Assembly: GCF_036226745.1 (NCBI RefSeq)
Contig: NZ_CP109013.1
Coordinates: forward strand, 6,696,001 to 6,760,000
DNA: 64,000 bases
DNA from: Streptomyces sp. NBC_00683
Lineage (GTDB): Bacteria > Actinomycetota > Actinomycetes > Streptomycetales > Streptomycetaceae
Reading direction: 5' to 3'
Numbering within the stretch: the first letter of the stretch is position 1; every line of letters begins with the position of its first letter. Position numbers and translations under genes: made by a program. Positions 17,539-27,463 of the stretch are shown here, one piece after another. The notes under the pieces were generated by a model, which had not been told where the DNA came from, searched no databases, and saw only the letters and a program-made list of their open reading frames with translations.

Positions 17539-18405
17539 ATGTCTGCGCAGACAGATACCCTCCCACCGCCGCTTCCGGCCCCGCCCGCACAGCACGACGA
17601 AGCCTCCGCCCCGCGCATCGTCCCGGTACGACGAACAGGACAGTGGGCAGCGGCCGTTGCCGTCCTGATTCTTCTCGCGGGGGCGTTGACCTCGGTCATC
17701 CGCAACGACGCGTTCCAGTGGGACGTCGTCGGCGACTACCTCACCACCGCCTCCGTACTGCGCGGCCTCGGGCTCACCCTGTGGCTCACCGCGCTCGTGA
17801 TGGTGCTCGGCTTCGCCCTCGGGACGCTCCTCGCCGTGCTCAGGCTCTCCGGCAACCGGGTGCTGCAGGCCGTCAGCTGGGGATACATCTGGCTGTTCAG
17901 GTCCACTCCGATCCTGGTCCAGCTGCTCTTCTGGTTCAACATCGGCGCGCTGTACCCGGAGGTCCTCGGCGTCAGCACGGTCAACATCCTCGGCCCCGTC
18001 GCCGTCGCCGTCATCGGACTCACCCTCCACGAGGCCGCGTACGCCGCCGAAGTGGTCCGCGGCGGCATCCTCTCCGTCGAGCGCGGACAGCTGGAGGCAG
18101 CCCAGTCGCTCGGCCTGGGACCCTGGCGCCGGCTCCGGCGGATCGTGCTGCCGCAGGCCATGCGCTCCATCGTCCCGCCCGCCGGGAACATGCTGATCGG
18201 CACGCTCAAGGGCACCTCGATCGTCAGCATCATCGCCGTGCAGGACCTGCTCTACTCGGTGCAGCTCGTCTACCACCGCACCTACGAAGTCATCCCGCTG
18301 CTGCTGGTCGCCACCCTCTGGTACATAGCCGTCACCTCCCTCCTGTCCATCGGGCAGTACTACGTCGAACGCCACTACGCGCGCGGCACGGCAGACGCCC
18401 GATGA
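17539..18405 (+). CDS. amino-acid-type ABC transporter permease
   Basis: A 288-residue inner-membrane permease of the HisMQ type. After a Pro-rich cytoplasmic N-terminus it has about five membrane segments and the EAA coupling loop [22 protein letters not shown], which docks on the ATPase. F-R-S-T-P-I-L-V-Q and K-G-T-S-I-V-S are family signatures. The ATG at 17539 gives a normal N-terminus (M-S-A-Q-T-D). The stop overlaps the next start (ATGA). It probably forms a heterodimer with the permease at 20285. Confidence 0.92.
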   Translation: MSAQTDTLPPPLPAPPAQHDEASAPRIVPVRRTGQWAAAVAVLILLAGALTSVIRNDAFQWDVVGDYLTTASVLRGLGLTLWLTALVMVLGFALGTLLAVLRLSGNRVLQAVSWGYIWLFRSTPILVQLLFWFNIGALYPEVLGVSTVNILGPVAVAVIGLTLHEAAYAAEVVRGGILSVERGQLEAAQSLGLGPWRRLRRIVLPQAMRSIVPPAGNMLIGTLKGTSIVSIIAVQDLLYSVQLVYHRTYEVIPLLLVATLWYIAVTSLLSIGQYYVERHYARGTADAR

Positions 18406-20243
18406 GCGGCGTACCGACCCTCGTCATCATCGGCGGCGGACCGCGCGGCACCGGCGTCATCGAACGCATCGCCGCCAACGCGGACGAGCTGTACGAGGAC
18501 CTGCGCCTGGACATCCACCTCGTCGACCCGTACCCGCCCGGCGGCGGCCGGATATGGCGGCAGGACCAGTCCCCGCTGCTCTGGATGAACTCCATGGCCG
18601 AGGACGTCACCATGTTCACCGACGACACCGTGCAGCAGGACGGCCCCGTACGCCCCGGCCCCGCCCTGCACACCTGGGCCGCCGACGTCCGCGAGGGGCG
18701 GACCACGACCGGCACCGCCCCCGCGATACTGGAGGAGATACGAGGGCTCGGCGCCCAGGACTTCCCGAGCCGCCGACTGCAGAGCGCCTATCTGCGCTGG
18801 GTGTACGAGCAGGCGCTCGCCGCACTCCCGCCGGGCATCACCGTCCATGAGCACCTGGGCCGCGCACGGCAGATCACCGGCCCCCGCGACGGCCGCCAGC
18901 GCGTCTGGCTCGACGGACGCACCGAGCCCCTCGTCGCCGACCTCGTCGTCCTCACCGTCGGCCACCTCGACGCCGAACTCGACCCGGAGCAGCGGGAACT
19001 GGGCGACTTCGCGGCACGGCACGGGCTGGTCCACCTGCCCCCGGACTTCACCGCCGACACCGACCTGACGGCCCTGCCCGCGGGCGAACCGGTCATCGTC
19101 CGCGGCTTCGGTCTCGCCTTCATCGACCTGATGGTCCTGCTGACCGAGGGGCGCGGCGGACGGTACGAGAACGGGGCCTACGTCCCCTCCGGCCGGGAAC
19201 CCGTCCTGTACGTCGGATCGCGGCGCGGCGTGCCGTACCACTCGAAGATCGGCTACACCTGGACGGGCGAACGGCCGCCCCTGCCACGCCACTTCGGCCC
19301 CGGCCGGGTGGAGGAACTGCTGAACGGTCCCGGCCCCGTGGACTTCCGGCGCGATCTGTGGCCGCTGGTCACCAAGGAGCTCGGCCACGCCCACTACCAC
19401 CGGCTCTTCACCAGCCACCCCGAGCGCACCACCGTCGAATGGGGCGACTTCGAGGAGAAGTACGCCGTCGCGGAGCCCGGCAGCGCCGAACTCCAGGCAC
19501 TCGTCTCCTCGGCCGTCCCCGACCCCGCCGACCGGCTCGACCTGGAGGCGCTCGACCACCCGCTGGACGGCGTGCGCCACGCCTCGTACGACACCCTGCA
19601 GGACGGGCTGCGCGACTACATCACCGCTGACCTGGCACGCCGCCACGACCCCGCCAACAGCCCCGATCTCGCCGTCTTCCTCGGACTGCTGTCCGTCTAC
19701 GGGCAGCTGATCCACTTCGGCGACATCGGCGAGAAGTGGCACAGCTTCTTCAGCTACCTCGCCTCCGGACCGCCCGGCCCCCGGCTGCGCCAGCTCCTCG
19801 CCCTGTCCCGCGCCGGAGTCGTCCGCTTCCTCGGAGCCGGGCTCACCGTCGAGGCCGACGAGGAGCGGGGCGTCTTCCGGGCCTCCGGCGCGACCGTACC
19901 CGGAGAGTTCACCGAGGCCCGGGCACTGGTCGAGGCCAGACTCCCCGACCCGTCCCTGCACCGCACCCGCAGCACACTGCTGCGCGGACTGTACGAGGAC
20001 GGGGCCGCCGGCACCGACACGGGACTGCTCTCCGTGGACGCCCGCGACAGCCGGATCCTCGGCGTCGACGGCAGGCCGCACCCGCGCCGCTTCGCCCTCG
20101 GCCCGTACACCACCGCACGGTCGAGCGGCGCCTTCACCCGGCCGCGCACCGGCGGCCCCGCCTTCCGGCAGAACGACGCCACCGCCCGCACGGCGCTCGC
20201 GTTCCTGCGCGACCTCTCCTGTCGTGACCGCCGCACCGCGTGA
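18402..20243 (+). CDS. FAD/NAD(P)-binding protein in sulfur operon
   Basis: A 613-residue protein beginning [14 protein letters not shown], a dinucleotide-binding motif of the FAD_NAD_binding_9 type. Other family features are [11 protein letters not shown] and L-V-V-L-T-V-G-H-L in the first 200 residues, and [20 protein letters not shown]. The family is related to ornithine/lysine-type N-oxygenases, but the substrate is unknown. Its position between the two permease genes (ATGA coupling on the left) suggests it works on the imported ligand, perhaps with the flavin monooxygenases downstream. It is soluble and has no signal peptide. Confidence 0.85.
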   Translation: MSGVPTLVIIGGGPRGTGVIERIAANADELYEDLRLDIHLVDPYPPGGGRIWRQDQSPLLWMNSMAEDVTMFTDDTVQQDGPVRPGPALHTWAADVREGRTTTGTAPAILEEIRGLGAQDFPSRRLQSAYLRWVYEQALAALPPGITVHEHLGRARQITGPRDGRQRVWLDGRTEPLVADLVVLTVGHLDAELDPEQRELGDFAARHGLVHLPPDFTADTDLTALPAGEPVIVRGFGLAFIDLMVLLTEGRGGRYENGAYVPSGREPVLYVGSRRGVPYHSKIGYTWTGERPPLPRHFGPGRVEELLNGPGPVDFRRDLWPLVTKELGHAHYHRLFTSHPERTTVEWGDFEEKYAVAEPGSAELQALVSSAVPDPADRLDLEALDHPLDGVRHASYDTLQDGLRDYITADLARRHDPANSPDLAVFLGLLSVYGQLIHFGDIGEKWHSFFSYLASGPPGPRLRQLLALSRAGVVRFLGAGLTVEADEERGVFRASGATVPGEFTEARALVEARLPDPSLHRTRSTLLRGLYEDGAAGTDTGLLSVDARDSRILGVDGRPHPRRFALGPYTTARSSGAFTRPRTGGPAFRQNDATARTALAFLRDLSCRDRRTA

Positions 20244-20284
20244 GTGCGGCATCTCCTCCCGTACACGTCGCCGAAGGAATCCGA

Positions 20285-21181
20285 ATGCCGCTGACCAGCG
20301 ATCCACCCATCGACAAAGAGACCGTACGAACACCCCCGCACGACGGGCCCGGCTTCGCCGAGCTGACCGTCGTCCCACTGCGCCACCCCTGGCGCTGGGT
20401 CGCCGTCGCGGCCACCGCGGTGCTGCTCGCCCAGTTCCTGAACGGGCTGATCACCAACCCCGGCTGGGAATGGGACGTCTTCGCCCAGTTCTTCACGACC
20501 GAGACCATCCTCAAGGCGGTCTGGGTCACCCTCCAGCTGACCTTCTACGGAACGGTCCTCGGCTTCGCGCTCGGCATCGTCCTCGCCTTCATGAGGCTGT
20601 CGGCCAGCCCGTTCCTCAGGGCGGTCGCGTACGCCTACATCTGGGCGTTCCGGTCGATCCCGCTCATCGTCCAGCTGCTGTTCTGGTTCAACCTCGCCTA
20701 CCTCTACAAGGAGCTGCAGTTCGGCATCCCGTTCGGGCCCGGCTTCTTCTCCTTCGACACCATGAACCTCGTCGGAGCGATGAGCGCGGCCGTCCTCGGG
20801 CTCGCGCTGCACCAGGCGGCGTACGCCGCGGAGATCGTCCGGGGCGGCGTACTCGCCGTGGACAGCGGCCAGTTGGAGGCCGCCGCCGCCCTCGGGATCC
20901 CCCGGTTGCGGCAGCTGCGGCGGATCGTGCTGCCGCAGGCGATGCGCTCCATCCTGCCGAACGCGGCCAACGAGATCATCTCCCTCTTCAAGGGCACCTC
21001 GATCGTCTCCGTGATGGCGATCGGCGAACTCTTCTACCAGGTCCAGGTCGTCTACGGCCGCAACGGCAGGGTCGTGCCCCTGCTGATGGTCGCCACGGTC
21101 TGGTACATCCTCCTGACCACCGTGCTCTCCGTCCTCCAGTACTACGTCGAACGTCACTACGCCAAGGGGGCCGTGCGATGA
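20285..21181 (+). CDS. amino-acid-type ABC transporter permease
   Basis: A 298-residue HisMQ-type permease, similar throughout to the one at 17539 (shared blocks include [15 protein letters not shown] and [12 protein letters not shown]). The EAA loop is [18 protein letters not shown] start at ATG 20285, which follows GAAGGAAT; an in-frame GTG at 20240 overlapping the previous stop (GTGA) would add 15 residues and cannot be excluded. The stop overlaps the ATPase start (ATGA). Confidence 0.9.
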   Translation: MPLTSDPPIDKETVRTPPHDGPGFAELTVVPLRHPWRWVAVAATAVLLAQFLNGLITNPGWEWDVFAQFFTTETILKAVWVTLQLTFYGTVLGFALGIVLAFMRLSASPFLRAVAYAYIWAFRSIPLIVQLLFWFNLAYLYKELQFGIPFGPGFFSFDTMNLVGAMSAAVLGLALHQAAYAAEIVRGGVLAVDSGQLEAAAALGIPRLRQLRRIVLPQAMRSILPNAANEIISLFKGTSIVSVMAIGELFYQVQVVYGRNGRVVPLLMVATVWYILLTTVLSVLQYYVERHYAKGAVR

Positions 21182-21984
21182 GCGCACCCACCGATGTATC
21201 CAAGGACGCACCCGCCGACACCGCGGACGCCATGGTCGAGATACGCGCCGTGCACAAGAGCTTCGGCTCCCAAGAAGTGCTCCGCGGCATCGACCTGTCC
21301 GTACGGGCGGGAGAGGTGACCGTCGTCCTCGGTCCCTCCGGCTCGGGGAAGTCCACCCTGCTGCGCACCATCAACCACCTGGAGAAGGTCGACCAGGGCT
21401 GGATCAGCGTCGACGGCACCCTGGTCGGCTACCGCCGGTCCGGCAACAAGCTGTACGAGCTCCGCGAACGCGAGGTGCTGCGCCAGCGCACCCAGATCGG
21501 CTTCGTCTTCCAGAACTTCAACCTCTTCCCGCACCTGACCGTCCTCGAGAACATCATCGAGGCCCCGGTCGCAGCACTCGGCCGCACCCGCAAGGACGCC
21601 GTCGCCTCGGCCAAGGCCCTCCTCGCCCGGGTCGGGCTCGCCGACAAGTCGGGGGCCTACCCCAAACAGCTCTCCGGCGGCCAGCAGCAGCGCGTCGCCA
21701 TCGCCCGTGCGCTCGCCCTCGAACCGAAGCTGCTGCTCTTCGACGAGCCGACCTCCGCGCTCGACCCCGAACTCGTCGGCGAGGTCCTCGACGTCATCAA
21801 GGACCTGGCGCACCAGGGCACCACGATGATCGTCGTCACGCACGAGATCGGCTTCGCCCGCGAGGTCGCCGACACCGTCGTGTTCATGGACGAGGGGCGG
21901 ATCGTCGAGCAGGGGCCGCCCGCCGACGTACTCGACCGCCCCGTCCAGGAACGCACTCGCGCCTTCCTCTCCAAGGTCCTCTGA
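21178..21984 (+). CDS. amino-acid-type ABC transporter ATPase
   Basis: A 268-residue ATPase that powers the two permeases. Walker A is G-P-S-G-S-G-K-S-T, the Q-loop [11 protein letters not shown], the signature [14 protein letters not shown], Walker [14 protein letters not shown] and the switch V-V-T-H-E. This is the classical polar-amino-acid (GlnQ/HisP) subfamily. The start overlaps the permease stop (ATGA). It is the only ATPase gene at the locus, so both permeases and both binding proteins probably share it. Confidence 0.95.
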   Translation: MSAPTDVSKDAPADTADAMVEIRAVHKSFGSQEVLRGIDLSVRAGEVTVVLGPSGSGKSTLLRTINHLEKVDQGWISVDGTLVGYRRSGNKLYELREREVLRQRTQIGFVFQNFNLFPHLTVLENIIEAPVAALGRTRKDAVASAKALLARVGLADKSGAYPKQLSGGQQQRVAIARALALEPKLLLFDEPTSALDPELVGEVLDVIKDLAHQGTTMIVVTHEIGFAREVADTVVFMDEGRIVEQGPPADVLDRPVQERTRAFLSKVL

Positions 21985-22074
21985 ACCATGCCCTCGCAGT
22001 CCGTTCCCTCGCAGGTCCTGCCCCCGCAATCCGTGTCTCCGCAATCCGTGTCCCCGCAGTCAAGGAGCAGTCAC
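21985..22074. repeat. degenerate tandem repeat in operon spacer
   Basis: The 90-bp gap between the ATPase stop and the binding-protein GTG consists largely of short repeats: TCCGCAATCC/GTGTC-type units (about 14 bp) appear in tandem at 22025-22055, with diverged CCTCGCAG units to their left. If the frame is read from the ATG at 21988 they encode a P-Q-S-V-S tetrapeptide-like repeat. I think this is untranslated or vestigial, because AAGGAG and a good start lie after it. Confidence 0.5.
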
Positions 22075-23049
22075 GTGTCCGTCCGCCGCACCCTCTCCGT
22101 CGCCCTCGCCACTCTCACCGCCGCCGGCCTGCTCACCGCCTGCGGCACCAGCGACGCCGCCACCGACGTGGTCCGCCCCGAGGGGGAGAAGGACACCGGG
22201 ATCAACATCGGGCCGGACCAGAACAGGATCAGGGGCAAGAAGGTCGACGCCATCGCCGCGAAGGTGCCCGCCGCCGTCCGCGAGCGCGGCACGCTGCGCC
22301 TCGGTGCGAGCGCCGACGCCTCACCCCCGCTCGGCTTCTACGCGACCGACGACAAGACCCGGATCGGCAGCGAGATCGACATAGCGACCCTGATCGCCGA
22401 CACGCTCGGGCTGAAGCCGCAGTTCGACGAGGTCTCCTGGGAGAACCTCTTCGTCGGCCTCGACAGCTCCAAGTTCGACGGGGTCCTGTCCAACGTCACC
22501 GTGACCGAGGAGCGCAAGGAGAAGTACGACTTCGCGACCTACCGGCTCGACAACCTCGCCTTCGAGGCCAAGAAGGGTTCCGGCTGGAAGGTGAAGGGCC
22601 CCGAGGACGTGGCGGGCAGGACGATCTCCGTCTCCTCCGGCACCAACCAGGAGAAGATCCTCGTCGACTGGAGCGAGCAGAACGTCAAGGCCGGCCGGAA
22701 GCCCGTGGAGATCAAGTACTTCCAGAAGGACACCGACTACTACCTGGCCCTGCAGTCGGGCCGCATCGACGCCTACCTCGGCCCGAGCCCCTCGGCCAAC
22801 TACCACGTCGCGGCGGCCGGCCAGTCCGAGATCGTCGGCACGCTCTCCGGCGGCGGTGACGGGGTCCAGGGGAAGATCGCCGTCACCACGAAGAAGGACA
22901 GCGGCCTGGTCGAGGCCTACGGCGCGGCGATCGACCACATCGTCCAGGACGGCTCCTACGCCAAGGTGCTGAAGCGCTGGGGGCTGTCCAGCGAGGCCGT
23001 CGAGAAGTCGGAGATCAACCCGCCCGGCCTCCCCAAGACCAAGAACTGA
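22075..23049 (+). CDS. ABC transporter substrate-binding lipoprotein
   Basis: A 324-residue family 3 binding protein. The GTG at 22075 follows AAGGAG and gives a signal peptide ending in the lipobox L-L-T-A-C-G. The mature part has R-G-T-L-R-L-G-A-S-A-D-A-S-P-P-L-G-F-Y, G-S-E-I-D-I-A, F-D-G-V-L-S-N-V-T-V-T-E-E-R and Y-D-F-A-T-Y, the usual ligand-loop residues. It is distinct in sequence from the binding protein at 16153, so the locus has two receptors for one permease/ATPase set, perhaps for two related sulfur compounds. The ATG at 21988 would put a repetitive tail before the signal peptide and is rejected. Confidence 0.9.
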   Translation: MSVRRTLSVALATLTAAGLLTACGTSDAATDVVRPEGEKDTGINIGPDQNRIRGKKVDAIAAKVPAAVRERGTLRLGASADASPPLGFYATDDKTRIGSEIDIATLIADTLGLKPQFDEVSWENLFVGLDSSKFDGVLSNVTVTEERKEKYDFATYRLDNLAFEAKKGSGWKVKGPEDVAGRTISVSSGTNQEKILVDWSEQNVKAGRKPVEIKYFQKDTDYYLALQSGRIDAYLGPSPSANYHVAAAGQSEIVGTLSGGGDGVQGKIAVTTKKDSGLVEAYGAAIDHIVQDGSYAKVLKRWGLSSEAVEKSEINPPGLPKTKN

Positions 23050-23066
23050 CCCCGAGAGGTCCCGCA

Positions 23067-24143
23067 ATGTCTGCCACCAGGCCACTCCATCTGGCCGCCG
23101 AGATCGGCGGTCCGCCGCGTTACGACGCCGACTCCCACGTCGCGCTCGCCCGCCTCGCCGAGCAGGGCGCGCTCGACTTCGTCACCCTCGGCGACTCCTT
23201 CGCCCGGCCCGGCCCGGACGCACTCGCCGTGCTCGCCCGGGTCGCCCCGGCCACCACCCGGATCGGTCTCGTACCGACCGTCACCACCACACACACCGAG
23301 CCCTTCCACGTCTCGTCCGCCGTCGCCACCCTCGACTGGGTCAGCGGCGGCCGGGCCGGCTGGCACGCCGACGTGTCGACGACCGAGGCGGAGGCCCGGC
23401 TGTTCGGCCGGCGCGGTGCAGCACCCGCCGCCGCCCTGTGGCAGGAGGCCGGCGAGACGGCCGACGTCGGAGCCCGGCTCTGGGACAGCTGGGAGGACGA
23501 CGCGGAGATCCGGGACGTCGCCACCGGCCGGTTCATCGACCGCGACAAGCTGCACTACGTCGACTTCGAGGGCAGCACCTTCTCCGTACGGGGCCCTGCC
23601 ATCGTGCCCCGGCCACCGCAGGGCAGGCCCGTCACCGTCTTCGACGGCACGGGTGGCCCGGCCCGGGAGTCCGCCGCGCGGTACGCCGACGTCGTGTACG
23701 TACGGGCCACCTCGCCCGAGCAGGCGGCCTCCCTCCGCGCGGACGTGCGTCGCATCGCCGCGGCGCACGGCCGCGATCCCGACACACTGCGGGTGCTGGT
23801 CGCCCTCACCGTCGACCTCGGGGACGCGGAGACGGCACCGGAACCGGGGCTGGAGAGCGGTCCGCAGCTCGCCGGACGGGGGACCTACTTCCGGGGCGGC
23901 CCGGTCGACCTCGCCGAACTCATCACCCAGTGGCACCGGGGCGGGGCCGTCGACGGTTTCCACCTCACCCCCATCACCCCCGAGCGCGACCTCGAAAGGA
24001 TCGTCAACGGCACCGTGGCCCTGCTCCAGCACCGCAGCCTCTTCCGCACCTTCTACCCGGGGGGCACACTGCGCGAGCACCTCCGCCTGGCCCGCCCGGC
24101 CAACCGCTACGCGCACGCGAGGACCGCGGGGGCGACCTCATGA
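23067..24143 (+). CDS. LLM-class flavin-dependent monooxygenase
   Basis: A 358-residue TIM-barrel flavoprotein of the bacterial luciferase superfamily. Recognisable blocks are A-E-Q-G-A-L-D-F-V-T-L-G-D, I-G-L-V-P-T-V-T-T-T-H-T-E-P-F-H and L-D-W-V-S-G-G-R-A-G-W-H-A-D-V-S, then L-W-D-S-W and the Gly-rich phosphate-binding region near the C-terminus. These enzymes use FMNH2 and O2, commonly to cleave C-S or C-N bonds. In this operon it is likely to attack the imported sulfur compound. ATGA overlap with the next monooxygenase gene. Confidence 0.88.
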   Translation: MSATRPLHLAAEIGGPPRYDADSHVALARLAEQGALDFVTLGDSFARPGPDALAVLARVAPATTRIGLVPTVTTTHTEPFHVSSAVATLDWVSGGRAGWHADVSTTEAEARLFGRRGAAPAAALWQEAGETADVGARLWDSWEDDAEIRDVATGRFIDRDKLHYVDFEGSTFSVRGPAIVPRPPQGRPVTVFDGTGGPARESAARYADVVYVRATSPEQAASLRADVRRIAAAHGRDPDTLRVLVALTVDLGDAETAPEPGLESGPQLAGRGTYFRGGPVDLAELITQWHRGGAVDGFHLTPITPERDLERIVNGTVALLQHRSLFRTFYPGGTLREHLRLARPANRYAHARTAGATS

Positions 24144-25429
24144 AGCAGATGCACCTCGCCGCCCACTTCCCCGGCGTCAACAGCACCACCGTGTGGGCGG
24201 ATCCCCGCTCCCGGAGCCAGATCGACTTCGCCTCGTTCGAGCATCTGGCCAGAACCGCGGAACGCGGCCGGTTCGACTTCTTCTTCCTCGCCGAGGGGCT
24301 GCGCCTGCGCGAGCACAACGGCCGGATCCACGACCTGGACGTGGTCGGCCGCCCGGAGTCCCTCACCGTCCTGAACGCCCTGGCCGCCGTCACCGACCGG
24401 CTGGGGCTCGCGGCCACGGTCAACGCCACCTTCAACGAGCCGTACGAACTCGCCCGCCGCCTCGCCACGCTCGACCACCTCAGTGGCGGGCGCGCCGCCT
24501 GGAACGTCGTGACCTCCTCCGACGCCTTCACCGGGGAGAACTTCCGCCGCGGCGGCTACCTCGACCGCGCGGACCGCTACACCCGCGCCGCCGAATTCGT
24601 CTCCACCGCACGGGAGTTGTGGGACTCGTGGACACCGGACGGGACGTCCCGTCCGTTCGCGCACTCCGGACAGCACTTCGAGGTCTCCGGAGAGTTCACC
24701 GTCCCCCGCTCCCCGCAGGGGCACCCCGTGGTCATCCAGGCCGGGGACTCCGACGAAGGCCGGGAGTTCGCCGCGTCGGCCGCCGATGTCATCTTCACCC
24801 GGCACGGCACCCTGGAGGCGGGACGGGTCTTCTACGCCGACGTCAAGGAGCGGCTGGCGAAGTACGGCAGGCAGCCCGACGACCTGAAGATCATGCCCGG
24901 AGTCACCGTCGTCCTCGGCGACACCGACGCGGAGGCACAGCAGAACGCCGCCGAGATCCGCCGGCAGCAGGTCTCCCCGCAGAACGCCATTCTCGCCCTC
25001 GAACAGGTCTGGGGCCGCGACCTCTCCTCGTACGACCCCGACGGCCCTCTGCCCGACATCGAGCCGGACCCCGATTCCGGGCTGGTCAAGGGCAGGGTCA
25101 GGGTCGCCGATCCGCTGGCCGTCGCCGCCAGGTGGCGCGCCCTGTCGGCAGCCAAGGGGCTGTCCATCCGTCAGACGGTCATCGAGTCCACGGCCCGGCA
25201 GTCCTTCATCGGCTCCCCGCAGTCGGTGGCCGCCGAACTGGAGACGTTCGTCTCCACCGACGCGGCCGACGGCTTCATCCTCGTACCGCATCTCACACCG
25301 GGCGGCCTCGACGACTTCGTCGACCGGGTCGTCCCGCTCCTCCAGGAACGCGGAGCCTTTCGCTCCGAATACACCGGCTCCACCCTCCGGTCGCACCTTG
25401 GTCTGGCCGAGCCGGTATGGAAAGGTTGA
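24140..25429 (+). CDS. NtaA/DmoA family FMN-dependent monooxygenase
   Basis: A 429-residue luciferase-like monooxygenase of the NtaA/SnaA/DszA(SoxA)/DmoA group. Typical features: start M-K-Q-M-H-L-A-A-H-F-P-G-V-N, F-F-L-A-E-G-L-R-L-R-E-H, T-F-N-E-P-Y-E-L-A-R-R, L-D-H-L-S-G-G-R-A-A-W-N-V-V-T-S, N-F-R-R-G-G-Y, S-P-Q-G-H-P-V-V-I-Q-A-G and a C-terminal I-G-S-P-Q-S-V-A. Members oxidise nitrilotriacetate, dibenzothiophene sulfone, dimethyl sulfide or S-modified cysteines (YtnJ). The transporter context and cysteine leader favour a C-S substrate. It is translationally coupled to 23067-24143 (ATGA). The flavin reductase is probably encoded elsewhere. Confidence 0.9.
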   Translation: MKQMHLAAHFPGVNSTTVWADPRSRSQIDFASFEHLARTAERGRFDFFFLAEGLRLREHNGRIHDLDVVGRPESLTVLNALAAVTDRLGLAATVNATFNEPYELARRLATLDHLSGGRAAWNVVTSSDAFTGENFRRGGYLDRADRYTRAAEFVSTARELWDSWTPDGTSRPFAHSGQHFEVSGEFTVPRSPQGHPVVIQAGDSDEGREFAASAADVIFTRHGTLEAGRVFYADVKERLAKYGRQPDDLKIMPGVTVVLGDTDAEAQQNAAEIRRQQVSPQNAILALEQVWGRDLSSYDPDGPLPDIEPDPDSGLVKGRVRVADPLAVAARWRALSAAKGLSIRQTVIESTARQSFIGSPQSVAAELETFVSTDAADGFILVPHLTPGGLDDFVDRVVPLLQERGAFRSEYTGSTLRSHLGLAEPVWKG

Positions 25430-25433
25430 TCAC

Positions 25434-26240
25434 ATGAGCACGGACGTACAGCAGGGCAGCCAGGACTTCCAGGATTGGCAGCGGTGGCACGAGGAGCGCA
25501 TCGTCGCGGTGGCGGCACCGCACGGCCCGCTCTCCCTCACGGGCACCCACTGGCTCTCGGACCACCCGGACGGTCGAATTCCGGCCGTGCCGGGGCAGTG
25601 GCACGAGGACGGCGACGAGGTGGTGCTCACCGCCGCCGCCGAGGACGGGCTGACCGTCGACGGAAAGCCGCTGGACGGCGAGGTCCGTCTGGGCGCGGAC
25701 CGCGGGCCGATCGACACGTCCCGGGTGGCGCAGGGCGAGCGCAGGCTGGTCGTACTGAGCCGCGAAGGCCTGTGGGCGGTACGGGACTTCGACCCGCAGT
25801 CACCCGCACGGCACTCCTTCCGCACCATCGACGCCACCCCGTACGACGCGCGCTGGTCGCTGGAGGGCACCTTCCGCCCGTACGGCTCCGACCGCACCGT
25901 CCGGGTGGCGAACGCCGACGGGCGCGAGCGGGGGCTGGGCCTCGGCGGCGAGGTCGCCTTCCAGCTGGACGGCGCGGAGCACACGCTCCAGGTCGCGGTC
26001 GAGCCCGACGGCTCGCTCTGGGCCGTCTTCGCCGACGCCACCAGCGGAGACAGCAGCTACCGCTTCCGCTTCCTGCGGCCCGAGGCGCCGGACGCGGACG
26101 GCAAGGTCAGGGTCGACCTCAACCGTGCGCTGCTGCCTCCCTGCGCCTTCGCCGACCACTTCATCTGCCCCTTCCCGCCGCCCGGCAACACGCTCGCGGT
26201 CGCGGTCCCGGCGGGGGAGCGGAACCGCATCGACGCCTGA
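25434..26240 (+). CDS. DUF1684 domain protein
   Basis: A 268-residue soluble protein of the DUF1684 family. Markers are the N-terminal W-x-R-W-H-E-E-R, G-P-L-S-L-T-G-T-H-W-L, and the C-terminal run D-L-N-R-A-L-L-P-P-C-A-F-A-D-H-F-I-C-P-F-P-P-P-G-N. That run is the family's most conserved part, with Cys, His and Asn that could form an active or metal site. Its chemistry is unknown. It starts 4 bp after the monooxygenase stop and closes the sulfur operon. It may act on the product of the flavin enzymes, but this is inference from position alone. Confidence 0.88.
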   Translation: MSTDVQQGSQDFQDWQRWHEERIVAVAAPHGPLSLTGTHWLSDHPDGRIPAVPGQWHEDGDEVVLTAAAEDGLTVDGKPLDGEVRLGADRGPIDTSRVAQGERRLVVLSREGLWAVRDFDPQSPARHSFRTIDATPYDARWSLEGTFRPYGSDRTVRVANADGRERGLGLGGEVAFQLDGAEHTLQVAVEPDGSLWAVFADATSGDSSYRFRFLRPEAPDADGKVRVDLNRALLPPCAFADHFICPFPPPGNTLAVAVPAGERNRIDA

Positions 26241-26508
26241 TCCGTCCCACCGGCGACGCAGCGGCCCTGCCATCCGGCCCCGTCAGCCACAGAGCTGCCG
26301 GGGCCGTCCCCGCCGTGCGCCCGCCGCGGCCGAAAGGCGCCCTTGCGCGGCGAGTTGACGCGCCCAATACTCCCGAGCAGCGCTTGTCAGGGGCACGGAT
26401 CATCCGGAATTCGAACGCCTTCGGAATTCGGACGCGCCCGCTGACTGCGCCTCACGGGTCCGGCCACCCCACAGGCGGGCCCCCGATTCCCCTCGGGAGG
26501 AACGAAAA
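26241..26508. promoter_or_regulatory. upstream region of streptogrisin B-like gene
   Basis: 268 bp without a gene. It holds two copies of CGGAATTCG at about 26404 and 26419 with GAAC/TTCG between, forming an imperfect palindrome in an AT-rich patch; this is a good operator candidate. The sequence TTGACG at about 26353 could be a -35 box. Confidence 0.4.
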
Positions 26509-27408
26509 GTGAGGATCAAGCGCACCACCCCCCGCAGCGGCACAGCGAGACGCAGCAGGATCATCGCCGTCTCCGCAGGCCTCGTCGCCGTCGCTGCACT
26601 CGCCGTCCCCGCGGCCAACGCCAACTCGACCGGGACGTACAGCGCCAACCAGCTCACCGCCGCCCAGGACGCCGTACTCGGCGCCGACATCGCCGGTACC
26701 GCCTGGAACATCGACCCCGCGACCAAGCGCCTCGTCGTCACGGTGGACAGCACCGTCTCGCAGGCGGAGATCAACCGGATCAAGGAGTCCGCCGGAGCCA
26801 ACGCGGGCGCCCTGGACATCGAACGCACCCCCGGAACGTTCAGCAAGCTGATCTCCGGCGGCGACGCCATCTACGCCACCAGCTGGCGCTGCTCCCTCGG
26901 CTTCAACGTCCGCAGCGGCAGCACCTACTACTTCCTGACGGCCGGGCACTGCACCGACGGCGCCGGCACCTGGTGGTCCAACTCGGGGCACACCACCGTC
27001 CTCGGCACCACCTCGGGCTCCAGCTTCCCGACCAACGACTACGGCATCGTGCGGTACACCAACACCTCGGTCACCAAGTCGGGCACCGTGGGCAGCCAGG
27101 ACATCACGAGCGCCGCCAACGCCACGGTCGGAATGTCCGTCACCCGCCGCGGCTCCACCACCGGCATCCACAGCGGCTCCGTCACCGGCCTCAACGCCAC
27201 GGTCAACTACGGCGGCGGGGACATCGTCTACGGCATGATCCGCACCAACGTGTGCGCCGAGCCCGGCGACTCCGGCGGCCCGCTCTACTCGGGGACCCGG
27301 GCGATCGGTCTCACCTCGGGCGGCAGCGGCAACTGCAGCTCCGGCGGAACGACCTTCTTCCAGCCGGTCACCGAAGCGCTGAGCGCCTACGGCGTCAGCG
27401 TGTTCTGA
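26509..27408 (+). CDS. sprB: secreted serine protease, streptogrisin B type
   Basis: A 299-residue S1-family (chymotrypsin-like) pre-pro-protease. Residues 1-38 are a signal peptide ending A-N-A; 39 to about 114 form the alpha-lytic-type propeptide; the mature enzyme begins I-S-G-G-D-A-I-Y. The catalytic residues are His in T-A-G-H-C, Asp in T-N-D-Y-G and Ser in G-D-S-G-G-P. Two disulfide pairs are expected. The mature part closely follows Streptomyces griseus protease B as I remember it. The GTG at 26509 stands behind GGGAGG. A hairpin terminator at 27435 follows. Confidence 0.93.
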   Translation: MRIKRTTPRSGTARRSRIIAVSAGLVAVAALAVPAANANSTGTYSANQLTAAQDAVLGADIAGTAWNIDPATKRLVVTVDSTVSQAEINRIKESAGANAGALDIERTPGTFSKLISGGDAIYATSWRCSLGFNVRSGSTYYFLTAGHCTDGAGTWWSNSGHTTVLGTTSGSSFPTNDYGIVRYTNTSVTKSGTVGSQDITSAANATVGMSVTRRGSTTGIHSGSVTGLNATVNYGGGDIVYGMIRTNVCAEPGDSGGPLYSGTRAIGLTSGGSGNCSSGGTTFFQPVTEALSAYGVSVF

Positions 27409-27434
27409 CACGCCGGGCACGGCCGTACCCCTGA

Positions 27435-27463
27435 GAGCCCCCGCCGATTGCCGGCGGGGGCTC
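27435..27463 (+). terminator. terminator after streptogrisin B-like gene
   Basis: An 11-bp stem (GAGCCCCCGCC with GGCGGGGGCTC) and a 7-base loop, 27 bp after the protease stop. Confidence 0.8.

Noticed and set aside
16153..18375. A 740-codon minus-strand frame extending the binding protein upstream.
   Set aside because: The lipoprotein signal peptide at 17091 fixes the start; the upstream part is antisense to the permease.
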